Shown here piece by piece: positions 1 to 7,775 of a stretch of 8,875 bases of DNA (position 1 is the first letter of the stretch; each line of letters begins with the position of its first letter). The stretch comes from Chloroflexi bacterium UBA4736. Lineage in GTDB: Bacteria; Chloroflexota; Dormibacteria; Dormibacterales; Dormibacteraceae. The stretch covers positions 37,551-46,425 of the forward strand of contig DHIW01000063.1 of assembly GCA_002404015.1 (NCBI GenBank), given 5' to 3'. Both the position numbers and the translations under genes were made by a program. The notes under the pieces are model-generated. The model was given only the letters and a program-made list of their open reading frames with translations. It was not told the DNA's origin and ran no database searches.

Positions 1-1275
1 GACGGCGTCTTCGAGGTCAAGTCCACAAACGGTGACACCCACCTCGGCGGCGACGACTATGACCGCCGGATCGTTGACTGGCTGGCCGAGGAGTTCAAGA
101 AGGAGAACGGGATCGACCTGAAGGCCGATCGCCAGGCCCTGCAGCGCCTCACCGAGGCGGCCGAGAGGGCCAAGATCGAACTCTCCAGCCGGTTGGAGAC
201 GACCGTCAACCTGCCGTTCATCACGGCCGACCAGACGGGCCCCAAGCACCTCGAGGTGACCCTCACAAGGGCCAGGTTCGAGGCCCTGTCGGCCGACCTG
301 ACCGAGCGCTGCAAGCCGCCGTTCCTGGCCGCGCTCAAGGATGCGGGGCTCACGCCTCAGCAGATCGACGAGGTCGTTCTGGTGGGCGGCTCGACCCGGA
401 TGCCGGCCATCCAGCAGCTGGTCAAGGACCTCTGCGGCGGCAAGGAGCCGCACAAGGGCGTCAACCCCGACGAGGTGGTGGCGATCGGCGCCGCGATCCA
501 GGCGGGCGTGCTCAAGGGTGAGGTCAAGGACGTCCTGCTCCTGGACGTGACCCCGCTCTCGCTGGGCATCGAGACGCTCGGTGGCGTGATGACGAAGCTG
601 ATCGACCGCAACACGACGGTCCCGACCTCGAGGTCGCAGATCTTCAGCACCGCGGCCGACAACCAGACCTCGGTCGAGGTCCACGCCCTCCAGGGCGAGC
701 GCGAGTTCGCCAAGGACAACCGGACGCTGGGCCGATTCCACCTGGACGGCATCGCACCCGCGCCGCGGGGCCTGCCCCAGGTCGAGGTGACCTTCGATAT
801 CGACGCTAACGGCATCCTCTCGGTCAAGGCCCAGGACAAGGGCACCGGCCGCGAGCAGTCGGTCACCATCACCGCCTCCTCGACCCTGAACAAGGACGAG
901 GTGGAGCGCATGGTCAAGGAGGCCGAGACGCATACGGCGGAGGACCGCGCCAAGCGCGAGGAGGTCGAGCTCCACAACCAGGCGGACCAGATGGTCTACC
1001 AGGCGGAGAAGGTCCTGAAGGAAAACGGCGACAAGATCCCGGCCGACGTCAAGGCGGACGTCGAATCGAAGATGGAGGCCGTCAAGGCGGCCGCCAAGGG
1101 CTCCGATGTGGCCGCGCTGCGCAAGGCGATGGACGAGTTCAACGAGTCGCTTCAGACGGTTGGCCAGCACATCTACCAGGAGGCCGCCCCCAACGGCAGC
1201 GAAGCGGCCGGCGGGGCCAAGAAGCCCGAGCACGCCGAGAACGTGGTCGACGCCGACTACCGCGAGGTCGACTAA
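1..1275 (+). CDS. dnaK: DnaK (Hsp70) chaperone, 5'-truncated by window edge
   Basis: ATP-driven cytoplasmic chaperone that binds exposed hydrophobic segments with DnaJ and GrpE. Frame 1 is open from the first base to the TAA at 1273-1275 (424 residues), so about the first 210 residues of a usual 620-640 aa protein lie outside the window. The visible part begins in nucleotide-binding subdomain II ([12 protein letters not shown] near local residue 11), followed by AKIELSS, the LVGGSTRMP loop and [11 protein letters not shown]. The allosteric linker DVLLLD is at local residues 177-182. The beta-sandwich substrate domain ([45 protein letters not shown]) and the helical lid come next, ending in [10 protein letters not shown], close to the usual bacterial DnaK tail. 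Everything checked is canonical. An internal TTG at 193 is not the start, because DnaK homology runs unbroken upstream of it. grpE and dnaJ are not downstream; two hairpins close the unit instead. Confidence 0.97.
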   Translation, partial: DGVFEVKSTNGDTHLGGDDYDRRIVDWLAEEFKKENGIDLKADRQALQRLTEAAERAKIELSSRLETTVNLPFITADQTGPKHLEVTLTRARFEALSADLTERCKPPFLAALKDAGLTPQQIDEVVLVGGSTRMPAIQQLVKDLCGGKEPHKGVNPDEVVAIGAAIQAGVLKGEVKDVLLLDVTPLSLGIETLGGVMTKLIDRNTTVPTSRSQIFSTAADNQTSVEVHALQGEREFAKDNRTLGRFHLDGIAPAPRGLPQVEVTFDIDANGILSVKAQDKGTGREQSVTITASSTLNKDEVERMVKEAETHTAEDRAKREEVELHNQADQMVYQAEKVLKENGDKIPADVKADVESKMEAVKAAAKGSDVAALRKAMDEFNESLQTVGQHIYQEAAPNGSEAAGGAKKPEHAENVVDADYREVD

Positions 1276-1290
1276 AGACAACCGATCAGT

Positions 1291-1327
1291 GAAGGGGTCG
1301 CCCCAGGCGCGGCCCCTTCTTCTGTTT
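1291..1327 (+). terminator. Rho-independent terminator after dnaK
   Basis: A 10-bp stem pairs 1291-1300 (GAAGGGGTCG) with 1310-1319 (CGGCCCCTTC), with one G-T wobble and a 9-base loop. It is followed by the T-rich stretch TTCTGTTT and lies 15 bases after the dnaK stop codon. Position, stem strength and tail fit an intrinsic terminator of the dnaK transcript. Confidence 0.8.
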
Positions 1328-1350
1328 CAGGGCCGCTCGAGGCCCTGTTT
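1328..1350 (+). terminator. Second tandem hairpin after dnaK
   Basis: A perfect 7-bp stem, CAGGGCC (1328-1334) with GGCCCTG (1341-1347), closes a 6-base loop and is followed by TTT. It starts 8 bases after the first terminator stem, so it could be a back-up terminator. The T tract is short, so termination by this hairpin alone is uncertain. Confidence 0.5.
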
Positions 1351-1397
1351 CATGCGGGCCAGCGCCTGGCAGCCCGGAGGTTTGCTTAAGTAGAGGT

Positions 1398-1778
1398 ATG
1401 TCTGATTCGGAGCGGGTCGCCGCCGAGGTCGTGGCGTCGATCAACGCTCGCGACCACAGCGAGATCGAACGACTGACGACCACCGACGTCCAGCTGCGCT
1501 TCCCGCCCCGCCAGGTCTTCTACGGCCGCGACGGCGTCCGCGACTTCATGGAGATGCTGGAACGGCGCCTCCCGCAGCTCACGATCGCCGCCCGCCGGAT
1601 CTACGCGGGCGACGACTTCGCGGTCGTGGAGTTCGACGAGAGCGGGCGCACCGTTCCTGGCTCGAACCTCGACGGGATGGGGGCGATGGTGTTGAAGCTG
1701 GAAGACGGCCGGGTGGCGCGCTGCCAGCTCTATCTCGACACCGCCATGTGGGAGGCGATCGCCGAAGAAAGGGTGTAG
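1398..1778 (+). CDS. SnoaL-like / NTF2-fold small protein, function unknown
   Basis: A 126-residue protein with the plan of the SnoaL-like/NTF2 superfamily. N-terminal helices (VAAEVVASINARDHSEIERL) are followed by a segment ending in FPP and a 'YGRDGVRDFMEML' helix. Alternating beta strands then form the open cone (IAARRIYAGDDFAVVEF, MGAMVLKLEDGRVARCQLYLD). The superfamily includes ketosteroid-isomerase-like enzymes, polyketide cyclases, dehydratases and non-catalytic binding proteins, so no reaction can be assigned. There is no signal peptide or membrane segment, so it is probably cytoplasmic. The ATG at 1398 has no in-frame alternative start just upstream. A GGAGG at 1376-1380 is too far away (17 bases) and the AGAGG at 1392-1396 too close (1 base), so initiation may be leaderless or weak. 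It is separated from dnaK by two terminators and is probably its own unit. Confidence 0.8.
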   Translation: MSDSERVAAEVVASINARDHSEIERLTTTDVQLRFPPRQVFYGRDGVRDFMEMLERRLPQLTIAARRIYAGDDFAVVEFDESGRTVPGSNLDGMGAMVLKLEDGRVARCQLYLDTAMWEAIAEERV

Positions 1779-1819
1779 CCCCGAGCCCGAACTGCGAGCA
1801 GATGTTTCGCCTCCACCGA

Positions 1820-1926
1820 CGTAAGGGCGGGCTCCGCCCGCCTGTGTGAGTTCGTAGCAAGAACGCCCAAGGCGTGTGATGAGAGAAGGGGGCTCCTGGG
1901 GGAAACACGCTTGTTGCCCCCGCGTC
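1820..1926 (+). repeat. Structured intergenic repeat, copy 1
   Basis: About 107 bp, matched in the same orientation by 5966-6070. The first 35 bases (1820-1854) are identical in both copies and hold a perfect 7-bp hairpin, GGCGGGC-TCC-GCCCGCC (1826-1842). The middle is only loosely conserved. The 3' part again shares GAAGGGGGC, then a G-run and C-run that pair (1898-1902 with 1917-1921, or 1888-1893 with 1916-1921), ending in CGTC. No credible reading frame is present. It lies 41 bases after the SnoaL-like stop and reaches to within 6 bases of the tRNA-Thr 3' end. No long T tract follows either hairpin, so it is not a standard terminator. It may be a dispersed, non-autonomous or REP-like element; this is inferred from two copies only. 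Confidence 0.85.
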
Positions 1927-1932
1927 GTTATG

Positions 1933-2005
1933 AGCCGACGGCGAGATTCGAACTCGCGACCTGCCACTTACGAGGCGGCTGCTCTGCCAACTGAGCTACG
2001 TCGGC
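1933..2005 (-). tRNA. tRNA-Thr (anticodon CGT)
   Basis: A full 73-base cloverleaf on the minus strand. The acceptor stem GCCGACG (2005-1999) pairs perfectly with CGTCGGC (1940-1934). TA is followed by the D stem GCTC/GAGC with loop AGTTGGCA. The anticodon stem GCCGC/GTGGC (one G-U pair) carries loop CTCGTAA, giving anticodon CGT, which reads ACG (Thr); on the + strand it is 1970-1972. The variable loop is AGGTC, and the T arm is GCGAG-TTCGAAT-CTCGC. The discriminator base is T at 1933. CCA is not encoded and must be added by tRNA nucleotidyltransferase. The gene is divergent from the GNAT gene and transcribed toward repeat copy 1, whose GC-rich hairpins would lie just 3' of it. Confidence 0.96.
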
Positions 2006-2015
2006 GCGGAGGACG

Positions 2016-2021
2016 ATTCTA
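2016..2021 (-). promoter_or_regulatory. -10 box of the tRNA-Thr promoter
   Basis: Read on the minus strand this is TAGAAT, five of six matches to TATAAT, ending 10 bases before the first base of the tRNA. Transcription would start around 2008-2009, giving a 5' leader of a few bases for RNase P to remove. I see no convincing -35 hexamer at the usual spacing; the region that would hold it overlaps the start of the GNAT gene. Confidence 0.55.
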
Positions 2022-2028
2022 CCCGCGG

Positions 2029-2034
2029 TATTCT
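2029..2034 (+). promoter_or_regulatory. Possible -10 box of the GNAT gene
   Basis: TATTCT matches four of six positions of TATAAT and lies 9 bases before the TTG chosen as the GNAT start. Transcription would begin at or within about 3 bases of that codon, giving a leaderless or nearly leaderless mRNA. This fits the lack of a usable Shine-Dalgarno at the right distance. No clear -35 is visible. The box sits only 7 bases from the oppositely oriented tRNA -10 box. Confidence 0.35.
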
Positions 2035-2043
2035 CGAACCGAG

Positions 2044-2517
2044 TTGGACGCGCTGACCGTCGAGCGTCTCGGCGACGAGGAGCTGGTGCTGATCCGGCCC
2101 CTGCTGGTCGACCTGCACCTGGTGGAGCAGCCTCACTACGGCGACCACCCGCAGCTGAGTCGCGAACAGATCGAGGGCGGCCTGGAGAGCATTCCTGCCC
2201 GCTTCGAAGGCGAGAACGTCGTTTTCGTCGTGCGCGAGGGCGGCGAGATCGCCGGCTTCTGCTGGGTGGTCCTCTTCGACCCCGGGACCGGGCTCGAGGG
2301 CGAGGTGGCCGAGGTATACGTCGGCGACGCCCATCGCGGCCGGGGCGTGGGGGAGGCGCTGGTGCGGCGGGCGGTCGAGCTTTTCAAGGAGCGAGGCGTG
2401 ACCCTCGGGTACGTCTGGACACGCCCCGAGAACGAGCCCGCGACCCGCCTCTACCGGACGGCCGGGTTCAACCCGACCCGCCAGCTGGTTCTGACCTGGT
2501 ACCCGTCCTCCACCTAG
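2044..2517 (+). CDS. GNAT-family N-acetyltransferase
   Basis: A 157-residue GCN5-related acetyltransferase, which would transfer acetyl from acetyl-CoA to an amine on an unknown small molecule or protein. The core strands are seen in NVVFVVREGGEIAGFCWVVL (58-77) and EVAEVYVG (87-94). The acetyl-CoA pyrophosphate loop RGRGVG is at 98-103, and motif B, NEPATRLYRTAGF, at 130-142 contains Tyr137, the usual general-acid position. The length is normal for a single domain. The open frame extends upstream to 1876, but that part reads antisense through the tRNA gene, so the start must lie after 2005. TTG 2044 is the first plausible in-frame start and precedes strand beta1 (LTVERL). No good Shine-Dalgarno precedes it. 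The substrate cannot be told from sequence. Confidence 0.85.
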   Translation: MDALTVERLGDEELVLIRPLLVDLHLVEQPHYGDHPQLSREQIEGGLESIPARFEGENVVFVVREGGEIAGFCWVVLFDPGTGLEGEVAEVYVGDAHRGRGVGEALVRRAVELFKERGVTLGYVWTRPENEPATRLYRTAGFNPTRQLVLTWYPSST

Positions 2518-2520
2518 ACT
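2491..2520 (+). promoter_or_regulatory. Leaderless promoter of the HtrA-like gene, inside the GNAT 3' end
   Basis: CTGACC (2491-2496, four of six matches to TTGACA) and TAGACT (2515-2520, the TAnnnT form of a -10 box) are separated by 18 bp. The -10 ends 7 bases before the GTG start at 2528, so transcription would start at or next to that codon. There is no Shine-Dalgarno in the 10-base gap between the two genes. The first three bases of the -10 box are also the TAG stop codon of the GNAT gene. Confidence 0.5.
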
Positions 2521-2527
2521 TCACCCC

Positions 2528-3655
2528 GTGATCGAGCCCTCTGGGCCCGGGTCACCTCGGATCTCGCCCGAGCCCGAGCGGCCCTCGCCGCGCCGGCGCG
2601 GGACGGGTGCGCTCGTGGCCTCTATCTTGATCGCCGCGATCGTCGGCGGCGGCGTCGCCACCGGGGTCACGCTGGGCATCCTCCGGCTGCAGTCCCGGAC
2701 CAACCCACAGTCGGTCGACCTCGGCAGCCGCGTGACCGTGACCGAGGATAACGCCATAGCGACCGTGGCTCAGAAGGCTGCCCCGGCGGTCGTGTCGGTG
2801 ACCGCGCAGGGCCGCTCCGCGGGCCTCGCCTCCGGCTTCCTGGTCACAAGCGACGGCTACATCGTCACCAACGTCGCCGCCATCGCCAACGCCGCGGGGC
2901 TCTCAGTCCTCGTCACCGGCGACGCCCGGCGCCACGACGCCCGAATCGTCGACTACGACTGCGAGACGGGTGTCGCCGTGCTCAAGGTGGACCAGGTCTC
3001 GAACGAGCCGACGCTCGCCTTCGGCGATTCGGCAGGGCTCAAGATCGGCCAGAACGTAGTGGCGGTCGGCGGCCCTCTGGGCGACCGGGTGAGCCGCGGG
3101 GTGGTGGGCTCGCTGCACCGGGCCCTTCTCCTCGACGGCTCGGCTACCGCGGGCGCCCAGGTGACCGACGTGATCCAGACGGACAGCCGGCTCGCCCCCG
3201 ACGTCTCGGGTGGGCCGCTCCTGAACCTGGGCGGCCAGGTCGTGGGGGTGACGGCGGCCGGAGCGTCGGGCGGCCAGCCGGTCTCCTACGCGCTCTCGGC
3301 CAGCTTCATCCGCCCGGAGGTGGAGCAGATCGTGCAGTCGGGCCAGCTCGTTGTGCCGACGCTGGGGATCCAGACCAGCGAGGTGACCGCCGAGGAGGCC
3401 GCGCTGCGCGGCGGCACGGCGGGCGCCCTGGTCGTCGTGGTGCGCGCCGGCGAGCCGGCCGAGGTGGCCGGCCTGAAGCAGGGCGACGTGATCACCGCCC
3501 TCGATGATGTGAAGCTGGACGCTGCCCACCCGCTCGGTGAGGTGCTGCGCACGCTCTACCGGCCCGCCCAGCGCGTCAACGTGACCTACTCGCGCGGGGG
3601 CACGTCAGACCAGAAGCAGGTGACGCTGGCCGGCGAACATCCGCGTTGCCAGTGA
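2528..3655 (+). CDS. HtrA/DegP-like membrane-anchored protein with PDZ domain, likely inactive as a protease
   Basis: A 375-residue member of the S1C (HtrA/DegP/DegS) family. The layout is a Pro/Arg-rich cytoplasmic tail (1-27, RRR at 22-24), a single membrane helix (about 28-53), an extracytoplasmic trypsin-like domain (about 70-270) and a C-terminal PDZ domain (about 278-368, GLKQGDVITALDD). The fold is well kept: ASGFLVTSDGYIVTN, AVLKV, VIQTDSRL, SGGPLLN. The catalytic His of 'TNxHVV' is Ala117 (TNVAAI). The Asp of 'TDLAVLKV' is Gly148 (ETGVAVLKV). 'GNSGGP' has become DVSGGP, keeping Ser227. With two of three triad residues gone, classical proteolysis is not expected. A binding, scaffold or sensor role at the membrane is possible. 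GTG 2528 is the only start near the N-tail, and its promoter appears leaderless. The stop overlaps argS by four bases. Confidence 0.9.
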   Translation: MIEPSGPGSPRISPEPERPSPRRRGTGALVASILIAAIVGGGVATGVTLGILRLQSRTNPQSVDLGSRVTVTEDNAIATVAQKAAPAVVSVTAQGRSAGLASGFLVTSDGYIVTNVAAIANAAGLSVLVTGDARRHDARIVDYDCETGVAVLKVDQVSNEPTLAFGDSAGLKIGQNVVAVGGPLGDRVSRGVVGSLHRALLLDGSATAGAQVTDVIQTDSRLAPDVSGGPLLNLGGQVVGVTAAGASGGQPVSYALSASFIRPEVEQIVQSGQLVVPTLGIQTSEVTAEEAALRGGTAGALVVVVRAGEPAEVAGLKQGDVITALDDVKLDAAHPLGEVLRTLYRPAQRVNVTYSRGGTSDQKQVTLAGEHPRCQ

Positions 3656-5289
3656 GCTCCGGCGTCCGAGGCGAGCTGGAGGCCGCCGTCCTGGCCGCCG
3701 TCCGCGAGCTGGGCGTCAAGGAGCCGCCCGACCTGGAGCTGGGGCGGGCCCGCAACCCGAATCACGGCGACTACGCGACGCCGGTCGCCATGAAGCTGGC
3801 GCGCGAGCTGCGCCGGCCGCCTCCCAAGATCGCCTCGGACCTGGCGGAGCGGCTGAACCTGCCGCCCGAAGTCGCCAGCATCGAGCTGGCGGGGCCCTAC
3901 CTCAACTTCCGCCTGGCCGAGGGCTGGCTGCAGAAGCTGGTGGGGCGGGTCGCCGCGGACCCTGATTACGGGCGGAGCCGGATGGGCGGGGGCGAGCGGG
4001 TGCAGGTCGAGTTCGCCAGCATCAACCCCACCGGCCCCATTCACATCGGGCACGGCCGAGGCGTGATCCTCGGCGACGCGCTCAGCCGCCTCCTGGACTT
4101 CACCGGCCACCAGGTCCAGCGGGAGTACTACGTCAACGACCAGAACACCCAGGCGCGCCGCTTTGGCGCCTCCGTCTACGCCCGGCTGCACGGGCTGGAG
4201 CCACCGGAAGGCGGCTACACAGGCGAGTACGTCGCCGAGCTGGCGGAGCAGGCCCGGCGCGACCTACCCGGCATCGAGGAGCTGCCCGAGGAGGAGGCCG
4301 AGCTCCGGCTGCGGGGCTACGCCATCGACCGCATGGTCGATCTGATCGCGGCCACCGTGAGCCGCCTCAACGTCCACTACGACGAGTGGTTCCGGGAGAG
4401 CCGGCTCTGGGATGACGGCCTGCCCCAGAAGGCGATCGCGCGGCTCCGGGAGACCGGGCAGCTCCAGGAGCGCGAGGGCGCCACCTGGTTCGCGCCCGAC
4501 GTGCCGGGCTGGGAGGAGGATGACGAGGACCGCGTCGTCATCCGGTCCAACGGCGAGCCGACGTACTTCGCGTCCGACCTCGGCTACCTGCTCAGCAAGT
4601 TCGAGGAGCGGGGGTTCCAGCGCGTCATCGACGTGTGGGGCTCCGACCACCACGGCTACATCCCGCGCATGAAGTCGGCGATGGCCGCCCTCGGCCTGGA
4701 CCCCGCCGCCCTGGTCGTGATCCTCAACCAGATGGTCAACCTGAAGGAAGGCAAGATGTCGAAGCGGCAGGGCCGGTTCGTGCTGCTCGACGAGCTCGTC
4801 GACATGGTGGGCGCCGACGCGGTCCGCTTCTTCTACCTCGTGCGCTCGCCGGACACGATGATGGAGTTCGACCTCGACCTGGCGGTGTCGCAGAGCAACG
4901 AGAACCCGGTCTACTATGCGCAGTACGCGTACGCCCGGCTGGCGAACGTGGACACGTTCGCAGCCGGCCGCGAGATGCCGGCCCAGCCCGAACTCAGCCT
5001 GCTGCGGGAGCCCTGGGAGCTCGCCCTCGCCCGCCAGATCGCCTACTGGCCGGAGGCCGTCGAGGAGGCGGCCCGGCTGCTGGAGCCGCACCGGATCCCC
5101 TACTTCGTGCACGACCTCGCCGACAGCGTCCACGCCTTTTACCAGGCGGGCAACCGCGACGCCGGGTACCGTGTCGTCGTGGACGACCCGGAGCTGATGC
5201 GGGCCCGGCTGGAGCTCTGCCGCGCCGGCCGCAACACGCTTCGCGCCGCCCTGGACCTGATGGGCGTGAGCGCACCCGACCGGATGTAA
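3652..5289 (+). CDS. argS: Arginyl-tRNA synthetase
   Basis: Class I aminoacyl-tRNA synthetase that charges tRNA-Arg with arginine using ATP, in the cytoplasm. It has 545 residues, the usual length. The N-terminal Add-1 domain (about 1-85) recognises the tRNA elbow: NPNHGDYATPVAM, GPYLNFRL. The Rossmann fold carries HIGH at 131-134 (NPTGPIHIGHGRG) and KMSKR at 368-372 (LKEGKMSKRQG), with YYVNDQNTQ and GSDHHGYI between them. The C-terminal anticodon-binding helices end in ALDLMGVSAPDRM, the typical ArgS terminus. The frame is open from TTG 3646, but GTG 3652 is preferred because it makes a GTGA overlap with the upstream stop, the usual arrangement for translational coupling. No strong Shine-Dalgarno is seen, which also fits coupling. 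The gene shares an operon with the HtrA-like gene before it and the metallo-hydrolase gene after it. Confidence 0.97.
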   Translation: MSSGVRGELEAAVLAAVRELGVKEPPDLELGRARNPNHGDYATPVAMKLARELRRPPPKIASDLAERLNLPPEVASIELAGPYLNFRLAEGWLQKLVGRVAADPDYGRSRMGGGERVQVEFASINPTGPIHIGHGRGVILGDALSRLLDFTGHQVQREYYVNDQNTQARRFGASVYARLHGLEPPEGGYTGEYVAELAEQARRDLPGIEELPEEEAELRLRGYAIDRMVDLIAATVSRLNVHYDEWFRESRLWDDGLPQKAIARLRETGQLQEREGATWFAPDVPGWEEDDEDRVVIRSNGEPTYFASDLGYLLSKFEERGFQRVIDVWGSDHHGYIPRMKSAMAALGLDPAALVVILNQMVNLKEGKMSKRQGRFVLLDELVDMVGADAVRFFYLVRSPDTMMEFDLDLAVSQSNENPVYYAQYAYARLANVDTFAAGREMPAQPELSLLREPWELALARQIAYWPEAVEEAARLLEPHRIPYFVHDLADSVHAFYQAGNRDAGYRVVVDDPELMRARLELCRAGRNTLRAALDLMGVSAPDRM

Positions 5290-5294
5290 AGGAG
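5290..5294 (+). promoter_or_regulatory. Ribosome binding site that sets the TTG start at 5301
   Basis: AGGAG lies immediately after the argS TAA and 6 bases before TTG 5301. It is the clearest Shine-Dalgarno in the window. It excludes the long upstream extension of this frame, which only shadows argS. Confidence 0.8.
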
Positions 5295-5300
5295 AAGAGA

Positions 5301-5939
5301 TTGGACGTCACCTGGCTTGGCCACGGCTGCTTTCGGCTGCGGGGCAAGAGCGCTTCCGTCGTCACCGACCCCTACCCGCCTACGCTCGGCCCCAAGCTGG
5401 CCAAGCTGGAGGCCAACCTGGTCACCGTCAGCCACCAGCACCAGAACCACTGCTACCTGCAGGCCGTCGGCAAGGAGCCCTACGTGGTCGACGGGCCAGG
5501 CGAGTACGAGGCGGCCGGCGTCCACGTGATCGGGGTGCCGACCTTTCACGACAACGATTCAGGCGCGACGTACGGGCGGAACACCGTCTACGTGATCGAG
5601 GTCGACGACGTCCGCGTGTGCCACCTCGGCGACCTGGGCCACAAGCTGGGGGATGACGCCCTGGAGACGATAAGCAACCTGGACGTGCTGCTGGTGCCGG
5701 TCGGCGGAGGCACCTCGCTCGACGCCGCCCGAGCGGCCGAGGTGGTGCGCCAGGTCGAGCCCCGCTACGTCGTACCCATGCACTACGCGCTGCCGGCGGT
5801 GAAGAAAGAACTGGCGCCCGTCGAGCGCTTTTTGAAAGAGATGGGCGCCGAAGGCACCGAACCACTGGCACGCCTCTCCCTACAGGCCAGCTCAGGCGAG
5901 ATGGAAACGAAAGTAGTGGTCCTGGACGCGAGAACCTGA
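5301..5939 (+). CDS. Metallo-beta-lactamase-fold hydrolase (UlaG/UPF0173-like) with altered metal motif
   Basis: A 212-residue protein of the COG2220-type (Lactamase_B_3) branch of the metallo-beta-lactamase superfamily. The N-terminus VTWLGHGCFRLRGK is typical of the branch. Later landmarks are DGPGEYEAAGVHVIGV, the metal ligand Asp111 in CHLGDLGH (107-114), VLLVPVGG and the distal His161 in VPMHY. The first metal motif, usually HxHxDH, reads HQHQNH at 45-50, so the Asp that normally binds the second zinc is Asn49. The enzyme may hold one metal, or bind it differently; the substrate is unknown. There is no signal peptide, so it is probably cytoplasmic. The TTG start is set by the AGGAG 6 bases upstream, 11 bases after argS ends, so it is last in the HtrA-like/argS operon. 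Relatives of this family occur in Chloroflexota-type genomes (recalled, not searched). Confidence 0.88.
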   Translation: MDVTWLGHGCFRLRGKSASVVTDPYPPTLGPKLAKLEANLVTVSHQHQNHCYLQAVGKEPYVVDGPGEYEAAGVHVIGVPTFHDNDSGATYGRNTVYVIEVDDVRVCHLGDLGHKLGDDALETISNLDVLLVPVGGGTSLDAARAAEVVRQVEPRYVVPMHYALPAVKKELAPVERFLKEMGAEGTEPLARLSLQASSGEMETKVVVLDART

Positions 5940-5965
5940 CCCACTCCGCCTGAGAAAGATGGCGC

Positions 5966-7766
<1,801 letters not shown>

Positions 7767-7775
7767 TACCTGGTC

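Noticed and set aside
193..195. TTG at 193 as a start for the DnaK fragment
   Set aside because: DnaK sequence continues without break to base 1, so the gene starts outside the window.
1826..1842. Repeat hairpin as an ordinary intrinsic terminator of the SnoaL-like gene
   Set aside because: The stem is strong, but what follows (TGTGTGAGTTCG) lacks a T tract on either strand, and the same sequence recurs as part of a larger conserved unit.
1820..2005. Integrated element with attachment site at the tRNA-Thr gene
   Set aside because: No integrase, no second copy of the tRNA 3' end in the window, and no cargo; only the repeat abuts the tRNA.
4264..5133. 289-codon minus-strand open frame inside argS
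   Set aside because: It mirrors argS codons, shows no domain, and lies wholly within the HIGH/KMSKS synthetase gene.
4635..5300. Upstream extension of the metallo-hydrolase frame
   Set aside because: It overlaps argS in another frame and is Arg/Pro/Gly-rich with no homology. The AGGAG before TTG 5301 and the family N-terminus fix the real start.
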